Positions 8,499-16,979 of a stretch of 48,975 bases of DNA are shown here, one piece after another. The DNA is taken from contig JABJGO010000001.1 of NCBI GenBank assembly GCA_018662225.1, positions 1-48,975 on the forward strand, given 5' to 3'. The notes below the pieces were generated by a model. That model was not told the DNA's origin and ran no database searches. It worked only from the letters and a program-made list of their open reading frames with translations. Made by a program: the position numbers and the translations under genes. The DNA is from Rhodospirillales bacterium (GTDB lineage Bacteria; Pseudomonadota; Alphaproteobacteria; Rhodospirillales; Casp-alpha2). Each line of letters starts with the position of its first letter. The stretch's first letter is position 1.

Positions 8499-8987
8499 AT
8501 GGCAACGAAGAAGAAAAAAAAGAGCCTGACGGGCAACATGGTCGCGCAGAACCGAAAAGCGCGCCATAACTACAGCATCGACAAGACATTTGAGGCTGGC
8601 ATTATCCTACAGGGTAGTGAGGTTAAATCTCTGCGCGGTGGTCATTGTTCGCTGGGCGAGTCCTACGCCACCGAGAAGAACGGCGAGCTTTATCTGGTCA
8701 ATGCCCACATTTCGGAATACGCACCCGCCAAGACATTCCAACATGAACCCAAAGCCGCCAGAAAGCTGTTGCTGAAAAAGGGTGAGATCAACCAGTTGCT
8801 GGGGGCTGTAAACCGCAAGGGAATGGCGCTGGTGCCGCTGTCCATTTACTTTAACGATCGCGGTATTGCCAAGGTTGAGCTGGCGCTGGCGCACGGTAAA
8901 CAAAAAGCCGATAAACGCGCATACGTCAAAGACCGGGAATGGCAGCGCGATAAAGCCCGTGTCCTTAAGGTTCATAACCAAAGTTAA
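8499..8987 (+). CDS. smpB: SsrA-binding protein SmpB
   Basis: 162 residues: a Lys-rich N-terminus, [10 protein letters not shown], the beta-barrel core with [18 protein letters not shown] and the C-terminal KREWQRD-type segment ([11 protein letters not shown]). It binds tmRNA and brings it to stalled ribosomes for trans-translation. It lies 21 bases after dapA. The tmRNA gene itself is not in this window. Confidence 0.95.
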   Translation: MATKKKKKSLTGNMVAQNRKARHNYSIDKTFEAGIILQGSEVKSLRGGHCSLGESYATEKNGELYLVNAHISEYAPAKTFQHEPKAARKLLLKKGEINQLLGAVNRKGMALVPLSIYFNDRGIAKVELALAHGKQKADKRAYVKDREWQRDKARVLKVHNQS

Positions 8988-9041
8988 GGTGATTTCATCA
9001 CGTTGTCATAAGCTTACATTAAATTTATGAGGTAACACATC

Positions 9042-9272
9042 ATGACAAAACCGCTCTTGCATCTCGTCTTTGGCGGCGAAGTAGACGATCCGCAAACACT
9101 GGATTACCGCGATCTGGATAACATCGATATCGTGGGCATTTACCCCAGTCACGCCACCGCTCTTGATGCCTGGCGCGCCGCCAGCCAGGGCCATGTAGAC
9201 AACGCGCGCATGAAATACGTGATCGTACATCTGCACCGGCTGCTCGACCCGGATGCGACCGGCGAGTCGTAG
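9042..9272 (+). CDS. DUF4170 family small protein
   Basis: 76 residues with the pattern of the DUF4170 family: HLVFGGEVDDPQ at the start, a central GIYPSHATALDAWRAAS segment and YVIVHLHRLLDPD near the end. The function is unknown; the family is largely alphaproteobacterial. The start is preceded by TGAGGT. It is convergent with the DUF465-type gene. Confidence 0.75.
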   Translation: MTKPLLHLVFGGEVDDPQTLDYRDLDNIDIVGIYPSHATALDAWRAASQGHVDNARMKYVIVHLHRLLDPDATGES

Positions 9273-9288
9273 TCTTTTCCGGCAACGG

Positions 9289-9522
9289 CTATCCCAAGAA
9301 GGTGCTGATTTCATCTTTTAGTGCCAGGCGTTTGCGCCTGAGCTGTTTCTCGAAGCCGTCATCAGCTGGCGTAACGCCTGTTTCGACCCGGTGTATTTCC
9401 CTATTCAGTTCATGATACTCATCAGATAGCTTTGCAAAATGTGCATCCGTTTGTTTGAGTAAATGCATTTTGTCTTTATCCGCAGGGAACTCTTCACCTA
9501 GCTCATGTGGCACGTGGGACAT
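9289..9522 (-). CDS. DUF465 / YdcH-like small coiled-coil protein
   Basis: 77 residues, predicted almost entirely helical and charged, with the family pattern FAKLSDEYHELNREIHRVE followed by a C-terminal LRRKRLALKDEI segment. An AGGAAG site precedes the ATG at 9522. The function is unknown. The upstream gap to the FolD-like gene is 293 bases. Confidence 0.75.
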   Translation of the reverse strand: MSHVPHELGEEFPADKDKMHLLKQTDAHFAKLSDEYHELNREIHRVETGVTPADDGFEKQLRRKRLALKDEISTFLG

Positions 9523-9707
9523 CGGTTACTTCCTTTCTGATCAAACAATACATCACAGTAGAATGACCAGATTAAACTGCATTGATTTTGCTCAAGTTTG
9601 CTAAAATTTCAGCCTGCTCAGATATTGAATACAGACATATTTGAAGGCCATTCATCAATTCAGAGAATAGCTATTTGCAGACTTGGTCACACGGCCTGAA
9701 TAACATC

Positions 9708-9748
9708 CGGGTCGGCTACGGACCCGAATATGCCGCCACAGATATAAT
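9708..9748 (+). promoter_or_regulatory. Candidate promoter with an operator-like inverted repeat upstream of the FolD-like gene
   Basis: The 293-base gap at 9523-9815 contains a perfect TATAAT at 9743-9748, 67 bases before the FolD-like ATG. No good TTGACA lies at the right distance. Instead, that position is covered by an exact inverted repeat, CGGGTC (9708-9713), seven-base spacer, GACCCG (9721-9726). A perfect -10 with a poor -35 overlapped by a palindrome suggests activator-dependent or repressed transcription. It has no T tract, so it is not a terminator. Confidence 0.4.
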
Positions 9749-9815
9749 GTAACCTTATGCTTTCTGATTATTATTTCACGCGTTGTCGACATCATATACG
9801 CAGGAGCTTTTGAAG

Positions 9816-10718
9816 ATGCACAAGATCATTGATGGCAAAGCCGTTGCAGCAGAATTACTTGGTACAGTCGCTGTTGATACGGCTGCGTTAACCGCGGCTG
9901 GATGGCAGCAAAAGCTGGTGGCAATTGTCGTCGGAGACTCTGCACCTGTCGCGTTATATGTCCGTAACCAGCGCCGGGCTGCCAATCGTTGCGGAATTGA
10001 CTTCGAAGAGCGAACATTCGCAGGCGATTGCTCGATCGACGAGATTCTTGCTGCCATTACCGCCATGAATGCGGACCCGCGCGTAACCGGGATTATCGTG
10101 CAACGACCTCTGCCTCAGCACCTTTCGATCCGGAGGCTGCAATCAGCCGTCCATCCCCTAAAAGATGTAGAAGGCATGCATCCCGCATCAATCGGCGATA
10201 TCGTCTACAACGATGTGCGTCTCGGACCATGTACCGCAATGGCATCAGTGGAACTGTTAAGGCGCACCAAACTGAATCTTTCAGGATTAGAGGTTACGGT
10301 CATCGGGCATTCGGAAATAGTTGGAAAACCGATTGCTTTCTTGTTGATGGCGGAAGGAGCCACCGTTACCGTTTGCCACCACATGACACGAGACCTCTCA
10401 ATCCACTCGCGCCGATCAGATGCGGTCTTTGTCGCCGTTGGAAAACCGAATCTTGTTACGGGAGATATGATTAAACCCGGCGCAGCGGTCATTGATATTG
10501 GGATCAACCAAATCACAGATGAAAAAGGAGACGTCCGGGTTGTTGGCGACGCCGACTTCGATAGCTGTGAGAAAGTAGCTGGATGGATCACGCCTGTACC
10601 AGGTGGGGTTGGCCCCGTGACCGTTGCTATGTTAATGCGGAACGCTGTTGTCGCTGCAAGCCGCCAAAAAGAGCATTATGAATCCAAGTTCGCTCAAACG
10701 GCACAAATTAAATCATAA
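9816..10718 (+). CDS. FolD-like methylenetetrahydrofolate dehydrogenase with altered cyclohydrolase residues
   Basis: 300 residues from the ATG at 9816, with CAGGAG upstream. The FolD fold is complete: an N-terminal catalytic domain, IIVQRPLPQHL (Gln96), KDVEGMHP, then a Rossmann domain with VIGHSEIVGKP and VAVGKPNLVTGD, and a PVPGGVGPVTVAML tail. The folate site departs from FolD. In the YxxxK motif the Tyr is kept (Tyr48) but the Lys is Gln52 (YVRNQ). The canonical KDVDG Asp is Glu119, and the Ser before the Tyr is absent. That Lys is required for cyclohydrolase activity in studied enzymes, so this may be a dehydrogenase only. The neighbours are not folate genes. Confidence 0.85.
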   Translation: MHKIIDGKAVAAELLGTVAVDTAALTAAGWQQKLVAIVVGDSAPVALYVRNQRRAANRCGIDFEERTFAGDCSIDEILAAITAMNADPRVTGIIVQRPLPQHLSIRRLQSAVHPLKDVEGMHPASIGDIVYNDVRLGPCTAMASVELLRRTKLNLSGLEVTVIGHSEIVGKPIAFLLMAEGATVTVCHHMTRDLSIHSRRSDAVFVAVGKPNLVTGDMIKPGAAVIDIGINQITDEKGDVRVVGDADFDSCEKVAGWITPVPGGVGPVTVAMLMRNAVVAASRQKEHYESKFAQTAQIKS

Positions 10719-10860
10719 TGCTGCACTTAGACTTGCGAGGAGCAAATCCTTTTCTCTGGGTATTGGTTCACCCAATTGAGTTTTCTAAAGGTTGGTTTAC
10801 AAGTATGGTAGGGTATGCACTTAAACTTGGTAAGCAACACATAGCAAAGAAGGTAGCGTA

Positions 10861-11079
10861 ATGGGATCTGGATCAACACGACCAAACAATGCCGATGACA
10901 AAATGATCGCGGCTATTGAGCGCGGTGATCAAGGTGAGTTTAAAGATCGTAAGCCCGTTAAAAATACGGATAAAAAACTCATCAAGGAAAAAGAAGCACG
11001 AACGGAAAAGGCGCAGGAAAAAACCGAACGGTTGAAAGCGTTGAGATTAGCCGCTGAAAAAGAAGCCAAGGCAAAATAA
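10861..11079 (+). CDS. Small Lys/Glu-rich hypothetical protein
   Basis: 72 residues, highly charged, with no cysteine or hydrophobic segment. The second half is a run of Lys, Glu, Ala and Arg expected to form a single charged helix. The ATG is preceded by GAAGGTA and the codons look used, so it is probably real. I recognise no family. A 13-base near-direct repeat (GCACTTAGACTTG at 10723-10735, GCACTTAAACTTG at 10817-10829) lies in the 142-base gap upstream. Confidence 0.6.
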   Translation: MGSGSTRPNNADDKMIAAIERGDQGEFKDRKPVKNTDKKLIKEKEARTEKAQEKTERLKALRLAAEKEAKAK

Positions 11080-11122
11080 ATACAACTGGGTTACGGTCTT
11101 CATGCCCGCTGCTCCCCTGTAT

Positions 11123-11782
11123 TCAGCCGCCTATTAAGCCTCGGATGGTAACGAACACGTCGTCGAACATCTGTTCAGTCAAGCGGCCCGTGTTCGTGTT
11201 ATAGCGAGAGCAATGATAGCTGTTCACCAGCGTCAGGCCGCCCGCAAGATCACCCGCGAGATCATGAGTCACGTTGTGACCAAACTTGTGGGCGCTTTTC
11301 TTCTCGCCGAACGTGGTCAGGACCGCGCCATGGGCCACGCCACCCAGCGCCAGAATGCACTTCAAATTAGGCAGGTGTTCGAATTCTGACGCAAGGTACT
11401 GGTTGCAGGTCTTGATTTCTGCGCCCGTGACCTTGTTTTCCGGCGGCACACATTTTACCGCATTGGTGATACGACAGTCTTTCAAGGCCAACCCATCATC
11501 GGGCGATTTATCGTAAATACCCTCAGCGAACTTGTGACGGGCCAAAGTCTCGTACAGCAGGTCGCCGGCATAATCGCCGGTAAAGGGACGCCCGGTCCGG
11601 TTGGCACCACGCAACCCCGGCGCCAGACCGACAATCAACAGCTGCACATTCTCAGGCTCGTCCCCAAACGACGGCACAGGTGCGTTGAAGAAATCCGGGT
11701 AAAGGTCGCGGTTTTTCTGAATGAACGCTGACAGGCGGGGACACAAAGCACAGTCCGGGTCCGGTATTGCCCATTTAGTCAT
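11123..11782 (-). CDS. Uracil-DNA glycosylase, family 5 (UDGb) type, 4Fe-4S
   Basis: 219 residues from the ATG at 11782. Motifs are GLAPGLRGANRTGRPFTGD (the uracil pocket, with Gly-Ala-Asn rather than the Glu of family 4) and SYHCSRYNTNTGRLT, the second motif with its His. Cys pairs in CALC near the N-terminus and in AVKCVPP / IKTCNQ fit a 4Fe-4S cluster. The family excises uracil and other deaminated bases from DNA. It starts eight bases inside the NYN gene. The last stretch carries two AGDLAGG-like copies. Confidence 0.85.
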   Translation of the reverse strand: MTKWAIPDPDCALCPRLSAFIQKNRDLYPDFFNAPVPSFGDEPENVQLLIVGLAPGLRGANRTGRPFTGDYAGDLLYETLARHKFAEGIYDKSPDDGLALKDCRITNAVKCVPPENKVTGAEIKTCNQYLASEFEHLPNLKCILALGGVAHGAVLTTFGEKKSAHKFGHNVTHDLAGDLAGGLTLVNSYHCSRYNTNTGRLTEQMFDDVFVTIRGLIGG

Positions 11783-12308
11783 TGTTTCGCGCCATCTGCT
11801 TGCGCAGATCGTCCAGATCCACAAACGTGTCAGCCTGACGGCGTAGCTCGTCGGCCACCATCGGGGGCTGGGATTTGAGGGTGCTGACCACCGTTACCCG
11901 CACACCGCGCCGTTGCACGGCCTCGACCAGTGATCTGAAATCCCCGTCACCAGAAAAAATAACCGCATGGTCCATGTGTTCGGCCAGGTCCATCACGTCC
12001 ACGGCCAGTTCGATATCCATGTTGCCTTTGATCTTCTTCCGGCCCTGGTCGTCTTTGAATTCCTTGGCCGGTTTGGTGACCAGGGTATAGCCGTTGTAAT
12101 CCAGCCAATCCACCAACGGGCGAATGGACGAGAATTCCTGATCTTCGATCAAGGCGGTGTAGTAATAGGCGCGGAGCAATTGTCCGTCGCCCGAAAACAT
12201 TTTCAGTAATTGTTTGTAATCAATATCGAAATTCAACGCCTTTGCGGCGGCGTAAAGGTTCGATCCATCAATAAAAAGCGCGGTGCGCCCGGTGTTTTGA
12301 AAATCCAT
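11775..12308 (-). CDS. NYN domain protein (LabA/DUF88 family)
   Basis: 177 residues. The PIN-like NYN domain shows its acidic residues: FIDGSNLY (Asp14), NMDIELAVDVM, and FSGDGDFRSLVEAV. These form the metal site of putative RNases. LabA/DUF88 proteins are widespread in alphaproteobacteria, usually without an assigned target. The gene overlaps the uracil-DNA glycosylase by eight bases, so the two are translated together. Confidence 0.88.
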   Translation of the reverse strand: MDFQNTGRTALFIDGSNLYAAAKALNFDIDYKQLLKMFSGDGQLLRAYYYTALIEDQEFSSIRPLVDWLDYNGYTLVTKPAKEFKDDQGRKKIKGNMDIELAVDVMDLAEHMDHAVIFSGDGDFRSLVEAVQRRGVRVTVVSTLKSQPPMVADELRRQADTFVDLDDLRKQMARNND

Positions 12309-12450
12309 AATGGCCTCATTTATAAAAAATATAACAATCTACCGGCCTGAATGATGGGGCGAAAAATGCCCGCAGGTACGATAGCCATTCAAATGTAATG
12401 TGCTATAGGTAAATCCAGCACACACGTTCTTCAAGCGAGAAACCATTTAA

Positions 12451-13011
12451 ATGATTATCATAGGGATAGGGGCCAACCTGAACCATCCTGAGTACGGCTC
12501 ACCACGTCGAACGTGCGGGGCCGCATTGGAGCATTTGTCACGCGAGAGCGATGTTCAAATTCGCGCCGTTTCACGGTGGTACCAGTCAGAACCTGTTCTA
12601 AGTCTGAATGGCGAGGGGGCACAAGGCGAACAGCCGTGGTACGTCAACGGTGCCATTGAGGTGGAAACAAGCCTTGAGCCGCTGGAACTTCTTGAGGTGC
12701 TGAACAGGGTGGAGGCCGCCTTTGGCCGCGTGCGATCCGTGGCCAACGCGCCCAGAACACTGGATCTGGACCTGATTGCCTATGGCGACCAGCATATTCA
12801 GTCAGAACACCTGACCGTGCCGCATCCGCGCATGATTGAGCGCGCCTTTGTGATCCTGCCCGTGATCGATTTAGCCCCCAATTGGCGGCACCCGGTTTCG
12901 GGCACCTCGGTCACTGAATTACGGGATGTCCTGCCACCGGATCAGGCCATTGAGCCCATGCCTCCGGCTCAGGGAGTATGCCACACAGAATGGATTGCTA
13001 CGCCGCTATAA
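12451..13011 (+). CDS. folK: 2-amino-4-hydroxy-6-hydroxymethyldihydropteridine pyrophosphokinase
   Basis: 186 residues, slightly long for HPPK. GIGANLNHPEYGSP at the N-terminus, VSRWYQSEPV, WYVNGAIEVET and the signature APRTLDLDLIAYGD are present, as is PHPRMIERAFVILPV. It transfers pyrophosphate from ATP to the pterin in folate synthesis. No other folate synthesis gene adjoins it. It is divergent from the NYN gene and followed by rpoZ. Confidence 0.93.
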   Translation: MIIIGIGANLNHPEYGSPRRTCGAALEHLSRESDVQIRAVSRWYQSEPVLSLNGEGAQGEQPWYVNGAIEVETSLEPLELLEVLNRVEAAFGRVRSVANAPRTLDLDLIAYGDQHIQSEHLTVPHPRMIERAFVILPVIDLAPNWRHPVSGTSVTELRDVLPPDQAIEPMPPAQGVCHTEWIATPL

Positions 13012-13029
13012 TTTATGTAACAGAAGCGC

Positions 13030-13057
13030 TTGCCATTTCGGTCGGGCGCTCTATATT
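13030..13057 (+). promoter_or_regulatory. Candidate sigma-70 promoter of rpoZ
   Basis: TTGCCA at 13030-13035 and TATATT at 13052-13057 with a 16-base spacer, 49 bases before the rpoZ ATG. Spacing and sequence are close to consensus. Confidence 0.5.
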
Positions 13058-13106
13058 CACCGCGCTTTCCACCTCTGTCTGACCTGTTTTGTTTGGAGTT
13101 TACTTC

Positions 13107-13511
13107 ATGGCGCGCGTTACCGTTGAAGATTGCATTGTTCAAGTCCCTAATCGCTTCCAGTTGGTTTTGCTGGCATCGCAACGTGCCCGTAGCGTTTCTG
13201 CCGGTGCGGCGGTAACGGTCGAGCGGGACAACGATAAGAACCCGGTTGTTGCTTTACGTGAAATTGCCGACAAAACCATCGATTTGGATGAGTTGGAAGA
13301 AGCCGTAATCAAAAATCTTCAGCATTATGTGGAAGCCGACGAACCTGAAGAAGATGAGTTGGACCTGATGGCAATTCAGCAGGAAAACACTGGTGATTTC
13401 GTAGCTGACGAAAGCGTGGCCAAGGACACTGGCATGTCACCTGCTGTTCGTTTTGAAGACGACACAGCCGCCATGGACGACGCCGGCGATGTGTTCACAC
13501 CCGCTGACTAG
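13107..13511 (+). CDS. rpoZ: RNA polymerase omega subunit
   Basis: 134 residues from the ATG at 13107. The start MARVTVEDC, the [16 protein letters not shown] helix and the [10 protein letters not shown] segment are the conserved omega core. The long acidic C-terminal tail is seen in many alphaproteobacteria. Omega supports polymerase assembly and takes part in ppGpp binding, which fits its place directly before the RelA/SpoT gene. A terminator follows, so rpoZ can be a single-gene unit. Confidence 0.94.
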   Translation: MARVTVEDCIVQVPNRFQLVLLASQRARSVSAGAAVTVERDNDKNPVVALREIADKTIDLDELEEAVIKNLQHYVEADEPEEDELDLMAIQQENTGDFVADESVAKDTGMSPAVRFEDDTAAMDDAGDVFTPAD

Positions 13512-13527
13512 TTGATCCAGCCAATAC

Positions 13528-13543
13528 GTGCCTTATTAGGCAC
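13528..13543. other. Short hairpin between the rpoZ stop and its terminator
   Basis: GTGCCT (13528-13533), loop TATT, AGGCAC (13538-13543). It is a perfect 6-base-pair stem lying just upstream of the rpoZ terminator, possibly a 3'-end stabilising structure. Confidence 0.4.
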
Positions 13544-13550
13544 CTGTAAG

Positions 13551-13586
13551 AACCCCGCCCAAAACCTCGGTTTAGCGGGGTTTTTT
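13551..13586 (+). terminator. Intrinsic terminator of rpoZ
   Basis: AACCCCGC at 13551-13558 pairs with GCGGGGTT ending at 13582, around a loop containing CTCGG, and is followed by a run of T. A strong GC stem and T tract separate rpoZ from the RelA/SpoT gene. Confidence 0.85.
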
Positions 13587-13668
13587 ATTATCAGATTTCG
13601 GCTGCATATTTGTTAAGACCATTTATGATACAAAATAGAACGGTAACCGGGCAGGACACACGAAGCAG

Positions 13669-15801
13669 ATGATTCGCCAGTTTGAATTGGTGGAAATGGT
13701 TAAATCCTATGATCCGGATGCGGACGAGGATGCGCTCAACCGCGCTTACGTATTCGCCATGAAGGCTCACGGATCACAAAAACGGGCATCGGGTGATCCA
13801 TATTTCTCACACCCCCTTGAAGTGGCCGGTATTTTGACCAGCTATCATCTGGATTCGGGCTCCATCATCACGGCCCTGCTGCACGACACGATTGAAGATA
13901 CGCCCGCCACCATCGAAGAGGTGGAAAACCTGTTCGGTCACGAAATCGCCCGACTGGTGGACGGGGTGACCAAGCTGACCCGTATTGAGTTCCAGTCCGA
14001 TCAGGAAAAGCAGGCGGAAAACTTCCGCAAGCTGGTTCTGGCCATGTCAGAAGACATTCGTGTGCTATTGGTCAAGCTGGCCGATCGCGTCCACAACATG
14101 CGAACTCTCCATCACATCAAGAGTGAGGAAAAACGCCGGCGCATCGCCATGGAAACCATGGATATCTACGCGCCACTGGCTGAACGCATTGGCATTCAGG
14201 AACTGAAAGCCGAACTGGAAGATACCGCATTCGCCGAACTGAACCCCGATGGCCGCCGGTCTGTCACCAAGCGGTTGAACTTTCTGCGCGAACAAGACGG
14301 CGATCTGGTGCCCGGTATTCTGACTGAGCTAACAGAGACCCTGGCCAAAGAAGGTGTGCCAGCCGACGTATCAGGTCGCGAGAAAACAGCCTATTCCATC
14401 TGGCGAAAGATGCAGCAAAAGAACGTATCGTTTGAGCAGCTGTCCGATATCATGGCATTCAGGATCGTGGTAAAGGATCTGGACGATTGTTATCGGGCAT
14501 TGGGTATCATTCACCGGGCTTACCGGGTGGTACCGGGTCGGTTCAAGGATTTCATCTCAACGCCCAAACCAAATGGGTACTGTTCAATCCATACCGGAAT
14601 TTTGGGCCCACACCGCCACCGGATCGAAATTCAAATCAGGACCACGGAAATGCACGAGGTCGCCGAGCGCGGCGTTGCCGCCCATTGGCAATACAAGCAA
14701 GGCTATGGCAAGACCGAGGGCAAAGAGTATCACTGGTTACGTCAATTGCTGGAAATTCTGGAAAGTACGGCCGGGCCCGAAGAATTTCTGGAACACACCA
14801 AACTGGAAATGTTTCAAGATCAGGTGTTCTGTTTCACACCACGTGGCGACCTCATCAACCTGCCACAAGGCGGCACGCCTGTTGATTTCGCCTATGCCGT
14901 TCATTCCGAAGTGGGCGATACCTGCGTCGGGGCCAAAATCAATGGCCGCATGATGCCGCTGCGCACCCAACTCAGGAATGGTGATCAGGTCGAAGTCCTG
15001 ACCTCCAAGGCCCAGACTCCGTCACCCACCTGGGAACGGTTTGTCGCCACCGGCAAGGCTCGGGCACACATCAGACGGTTTATCCGCCTGCAAGAACGGG
15101 AAGAGTACGAAAAATTGGGCAAGTCAATTCTGGGCAAGACCTTCCGTGATGATGGATTCGAAGTTTCGGAAAAAGGCCTGATTGGCATTCTTAAACGATT
15201 CAAAATGCCATCTGTTAGCGAACTGGTATCACAGGTCGGCTCAGGCAACCTGTCGGCACGCGACCTGTTGGAAGCCGTCTATCCGGCAGCAAAACGAAAA
15301 ACTGCACAAGATGGCGACAATGTCATCCCCATGAATTCTGGTAGTAAAGGCCACAGCGTTCCGATCAAGGGCCTGATCCCCGGTATGGCCATGCACTTCA
15401 ATGAATGTTGTCATCCACTACCCGGTGATCGCATCGTGGGCATCATGGTGGCCGGGAAGGGTATCGATATTCATACCATCGACTGCGATTCGCTGTTGGA
15501 GTATCAGGAAACAGCCGATGAGTGGCTTGACCTGGCATGGGACACAGACACCACCACCGAAGCTCATATAGCCCGTATTGATCTGACCGTGATGAACGAG
15601 CCCGGCACGCTGGGCGAACTTGCCAACGTTATTGCCCGCCATGACGGTAACATAACAAACCTGAAAATTACGTCCCGATCCGTTGATTTCTTTGACATGC
15701 AGATGGATATCGAGGTTCATAATGTGAAGCATCTGACCGAAATCATCGCCGCTCTCAGGGCCTCCACACCGGTGAACACCGTGGACCGCGGGCGCGGGTA
15801 A
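13669..15801 (+). CDS. spoT: Long RelA/SpoT homologue, (p)ppGpp synthetase/hydrolase
   Basis: 710 residues with all domains of a long RSH protein. The HD hydrolase domain has FSHPLEVAGIL and LLHDTIEDT; the synthetase domain has GRFKDFISTPKPNGYCSIH and EIQIRTTEMHEVAERG. A TGS domain (CFTPRGDLINLP), a zinc-finger-like region with Cys/His (HFNECCHPLPGDRI) and a C-terminal ACT domain follow. Both hydrolase (HDTIED) and synthetase motifs look intact, so it is bifunctional, as is the usual single RSH of alphaproteobacteria. It sets the level of the stringent alarmone. Confidence 0.94.
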   Translation: MIRQFELVEMVKSYDPDADEDALNRAYVFAMKAHGSQKRASGDPYFSHPLEVAGILTSYHLDSGSIITALLHDTIEDTPATIEEVENLFGHEIARLVDGVTKLTRIEFQSDQEKQAENFRKLVLAMSEDIRVLLVKLADRVHNMRTLHHIKSEEKRRRIAMETMDIYAPLAERIGIQELKAELEDTAFAELNPDGRRSVTKRLNFLREQDGDLVPGILTELTETLAKEGVPADVSGREKTAYSIWRKMQQKNVSFEQLSDIMAFRIVVKDLDDCYRALGIIHRAYRVVPGRFKDFISTPKPNGYCSIHTGILGPHRHRIEIQIRTTEMHEVAERGVAAHWQYKQGYGKTEGKEYHWLRQLLEILESTAGPEEFLEHTKLEMFQDQVFCFTPRGDLINLPQGGTPVDFAYAVHSEVGDTCVGAKINGRMMPLRTQLRNGDQVEVLTSKAQTPSPTWERFVATGKARAHIRRFIRLQEREEYEKLGKSILGKTFRDDGFEVSEKGLIGILKRFKMPSVSELVSQVGSGNLSARDLLEAVYPAAKRKTAQDGDNVIPMNSGSKGHSVPIKGLIPGMAMHFNECCHPLPGDRIVGIMVAGKGIDIHTIDCDSLLEYQETADEWLDLAWDTDTTTEAHIARIDLTVMNEPGTLGELANVIARHDGNITNLKITSRSVDFFDMQMDIEVHNVKHLTEIIAALRASTPVNTVDRGRG

Positions 15802-15888
15802 TTTCCCCCTCCGGTACTCGAAACAATCCTTGGCAAGTATTTGAAAAATATCGCTATAGTCCCGCTTTGACACAGGCTATACAGACAC

Positions 15889-16491
15889 ATGTTCAGCCGT
15901 CGTGACAAACTGACTTTTTTACAATCCATCGGGGCCTGGATCTGGCCCCGAGGCGGATGGCGTCGGTTCTGGCTATATATCAGAATTCGCCTTGCCCGCA
16001 TGCCGGGCTCCTCTTATTCCATCGCTGCCGGGTTCGCGGTGGGCGCAGCGGTGTCCTTCACCCCGTTTGTGGGATTGCATATCGCCATATCGGCGGCCAT
16101 ATCGTGGATCATCCGGGCCAATATTCTGTCCGCCGCCATTGGCACGGTGGTGGGAAACCCCTGGACGTTTCCGTTTATCTGGGTGTGGCTGTATCAGTCC
16201 GGTAACTGGATGCTGATGAATGCCCCCGGATCGGATACGATTGAGCCTGACTTCGATGCCACGTTCTCCCGTGTCATGGACACCATTGTCCAAATGGATG
16301 CGCCAGGTTTTTTCGAAGCGGCCATCCCGGTGTTCTGGCCCATGTTCCTGAGCGGTATTCCAACGGGCTTTGTGGTATGGCTTGCCTTCTACGTCCCGCT
16401 TCGCCGACTTATCAAAGGCTACCAGCAAAAACGCCTGAGAAAATCACGCGCGAAGGCCGCTCACCTTTCTCACCCCGAAGATACAGCCTGA
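15889..16491 (+). CDS. DUF2062 family membrane protein
   Basis: 200 residues with the DUF2062 pattern: SIAAGFAVGAAVSFTPFVGLHI, then NILSAAIGTVVGNPWTFPFIW and a hydrophobic C-terminal segment, giving about three membrane helices. The function is unknown. It is regularly found between the RelA/SpoT gene and acpS in alphaproteobacteria. A TTGGCA and a TATAGT-like sequence precede it with long spacing. Confidence 0.85.
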   Translation: MFSRRDKLTFLQSIGAWIWPRGGWRRFWLYIRIRLARMPGSSYSIAAGFAVGAAVSFTPFVGLHIAISAAISWIIRANILSAAIGTVVGNPWTFPFIWVWLYQSGNWMLMNAPGSDTIEPDFDATFSRVMDTIVQMDAPGFFEAAIPVFWPMFLSGIPTGFVVWLAFYVPLRRLIKGYQQKRLRKSRAKAAHLSHPEDTA

Positions 16492-16501
16492 GGATTATCT
16501 T

Positions 16502-16921
16502 ATGATCATTGGACTTGGTACTGATCTTTGCGATGCCACACGGGTAACCAAAACCCTTGATCGATTTGGCCAACGTTTCGTGGACCGTCTGTTCGCAGAC
16601 AGCGAGCAGAAAGCGGTCGAACGCCGCCCCCAAAGGCGCGCCGCCGGGTACGCTATGCGGTTTGCCGCCAAAGAGGCTTGCGCCAAGGCCCTTGGCACCG
16701 GTTTCAGGCAAGGTGTTTTCTGGCGTGATATGGTGTTGGGTAGCGAGAAATCCGGCAAACCATTCCTGACGCTTTCGGGCGGCGCGCTGAAGCGGTTACA
16801 GGAACTGACGCCGGACGGCATGATCGCCCAGATCAATATCTCACTGACGGACGAAACACCGCTGGCACACGCCATTGTCATAATCTCATGTATTCCGGGC
16901 AATGCCGGAGATCATTCTTGA
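16502..16921 (+). CDS. acpS: Holo-[acyl-carrier-protein] synthase
   Basis: 139 residues. IIGLGTDLCDATRV holds the first metal-binding Asp, and RFAAKEACAKALGTG is the second signature with Glu and Lys. It transfers 4'-phosphopantetheine from CoA to a Ser of acyl carrier protein. It lies 10 bases after DUF2062 and is followed by lepB. Confidence 0.94.
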   Translation: MIIGLGTDLCDATRVTKTLDRFGQRFVDRLFADSEQKAVERRPQRRAAGYAMRFAAKEACAKALGTGFRQGVFWRDMVLGSEKSGKPFLTLSGGALKRLQELTPDGMIAQINISLTDETPLAHAIVIISCIPGNAGDHS

Positions 16922-16979
16922 CTTACACCCGCCAACAACTGCATATCACGGCACCAATAATGATTACCTCCAGGCACAT

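Noticed and set aside
9523-9815. Hidden small gene in the 293-base gap
   Set aside because: No frame with a ribosome site and coding-like composition was found; the AT-rich sequence fits promoter DNA.
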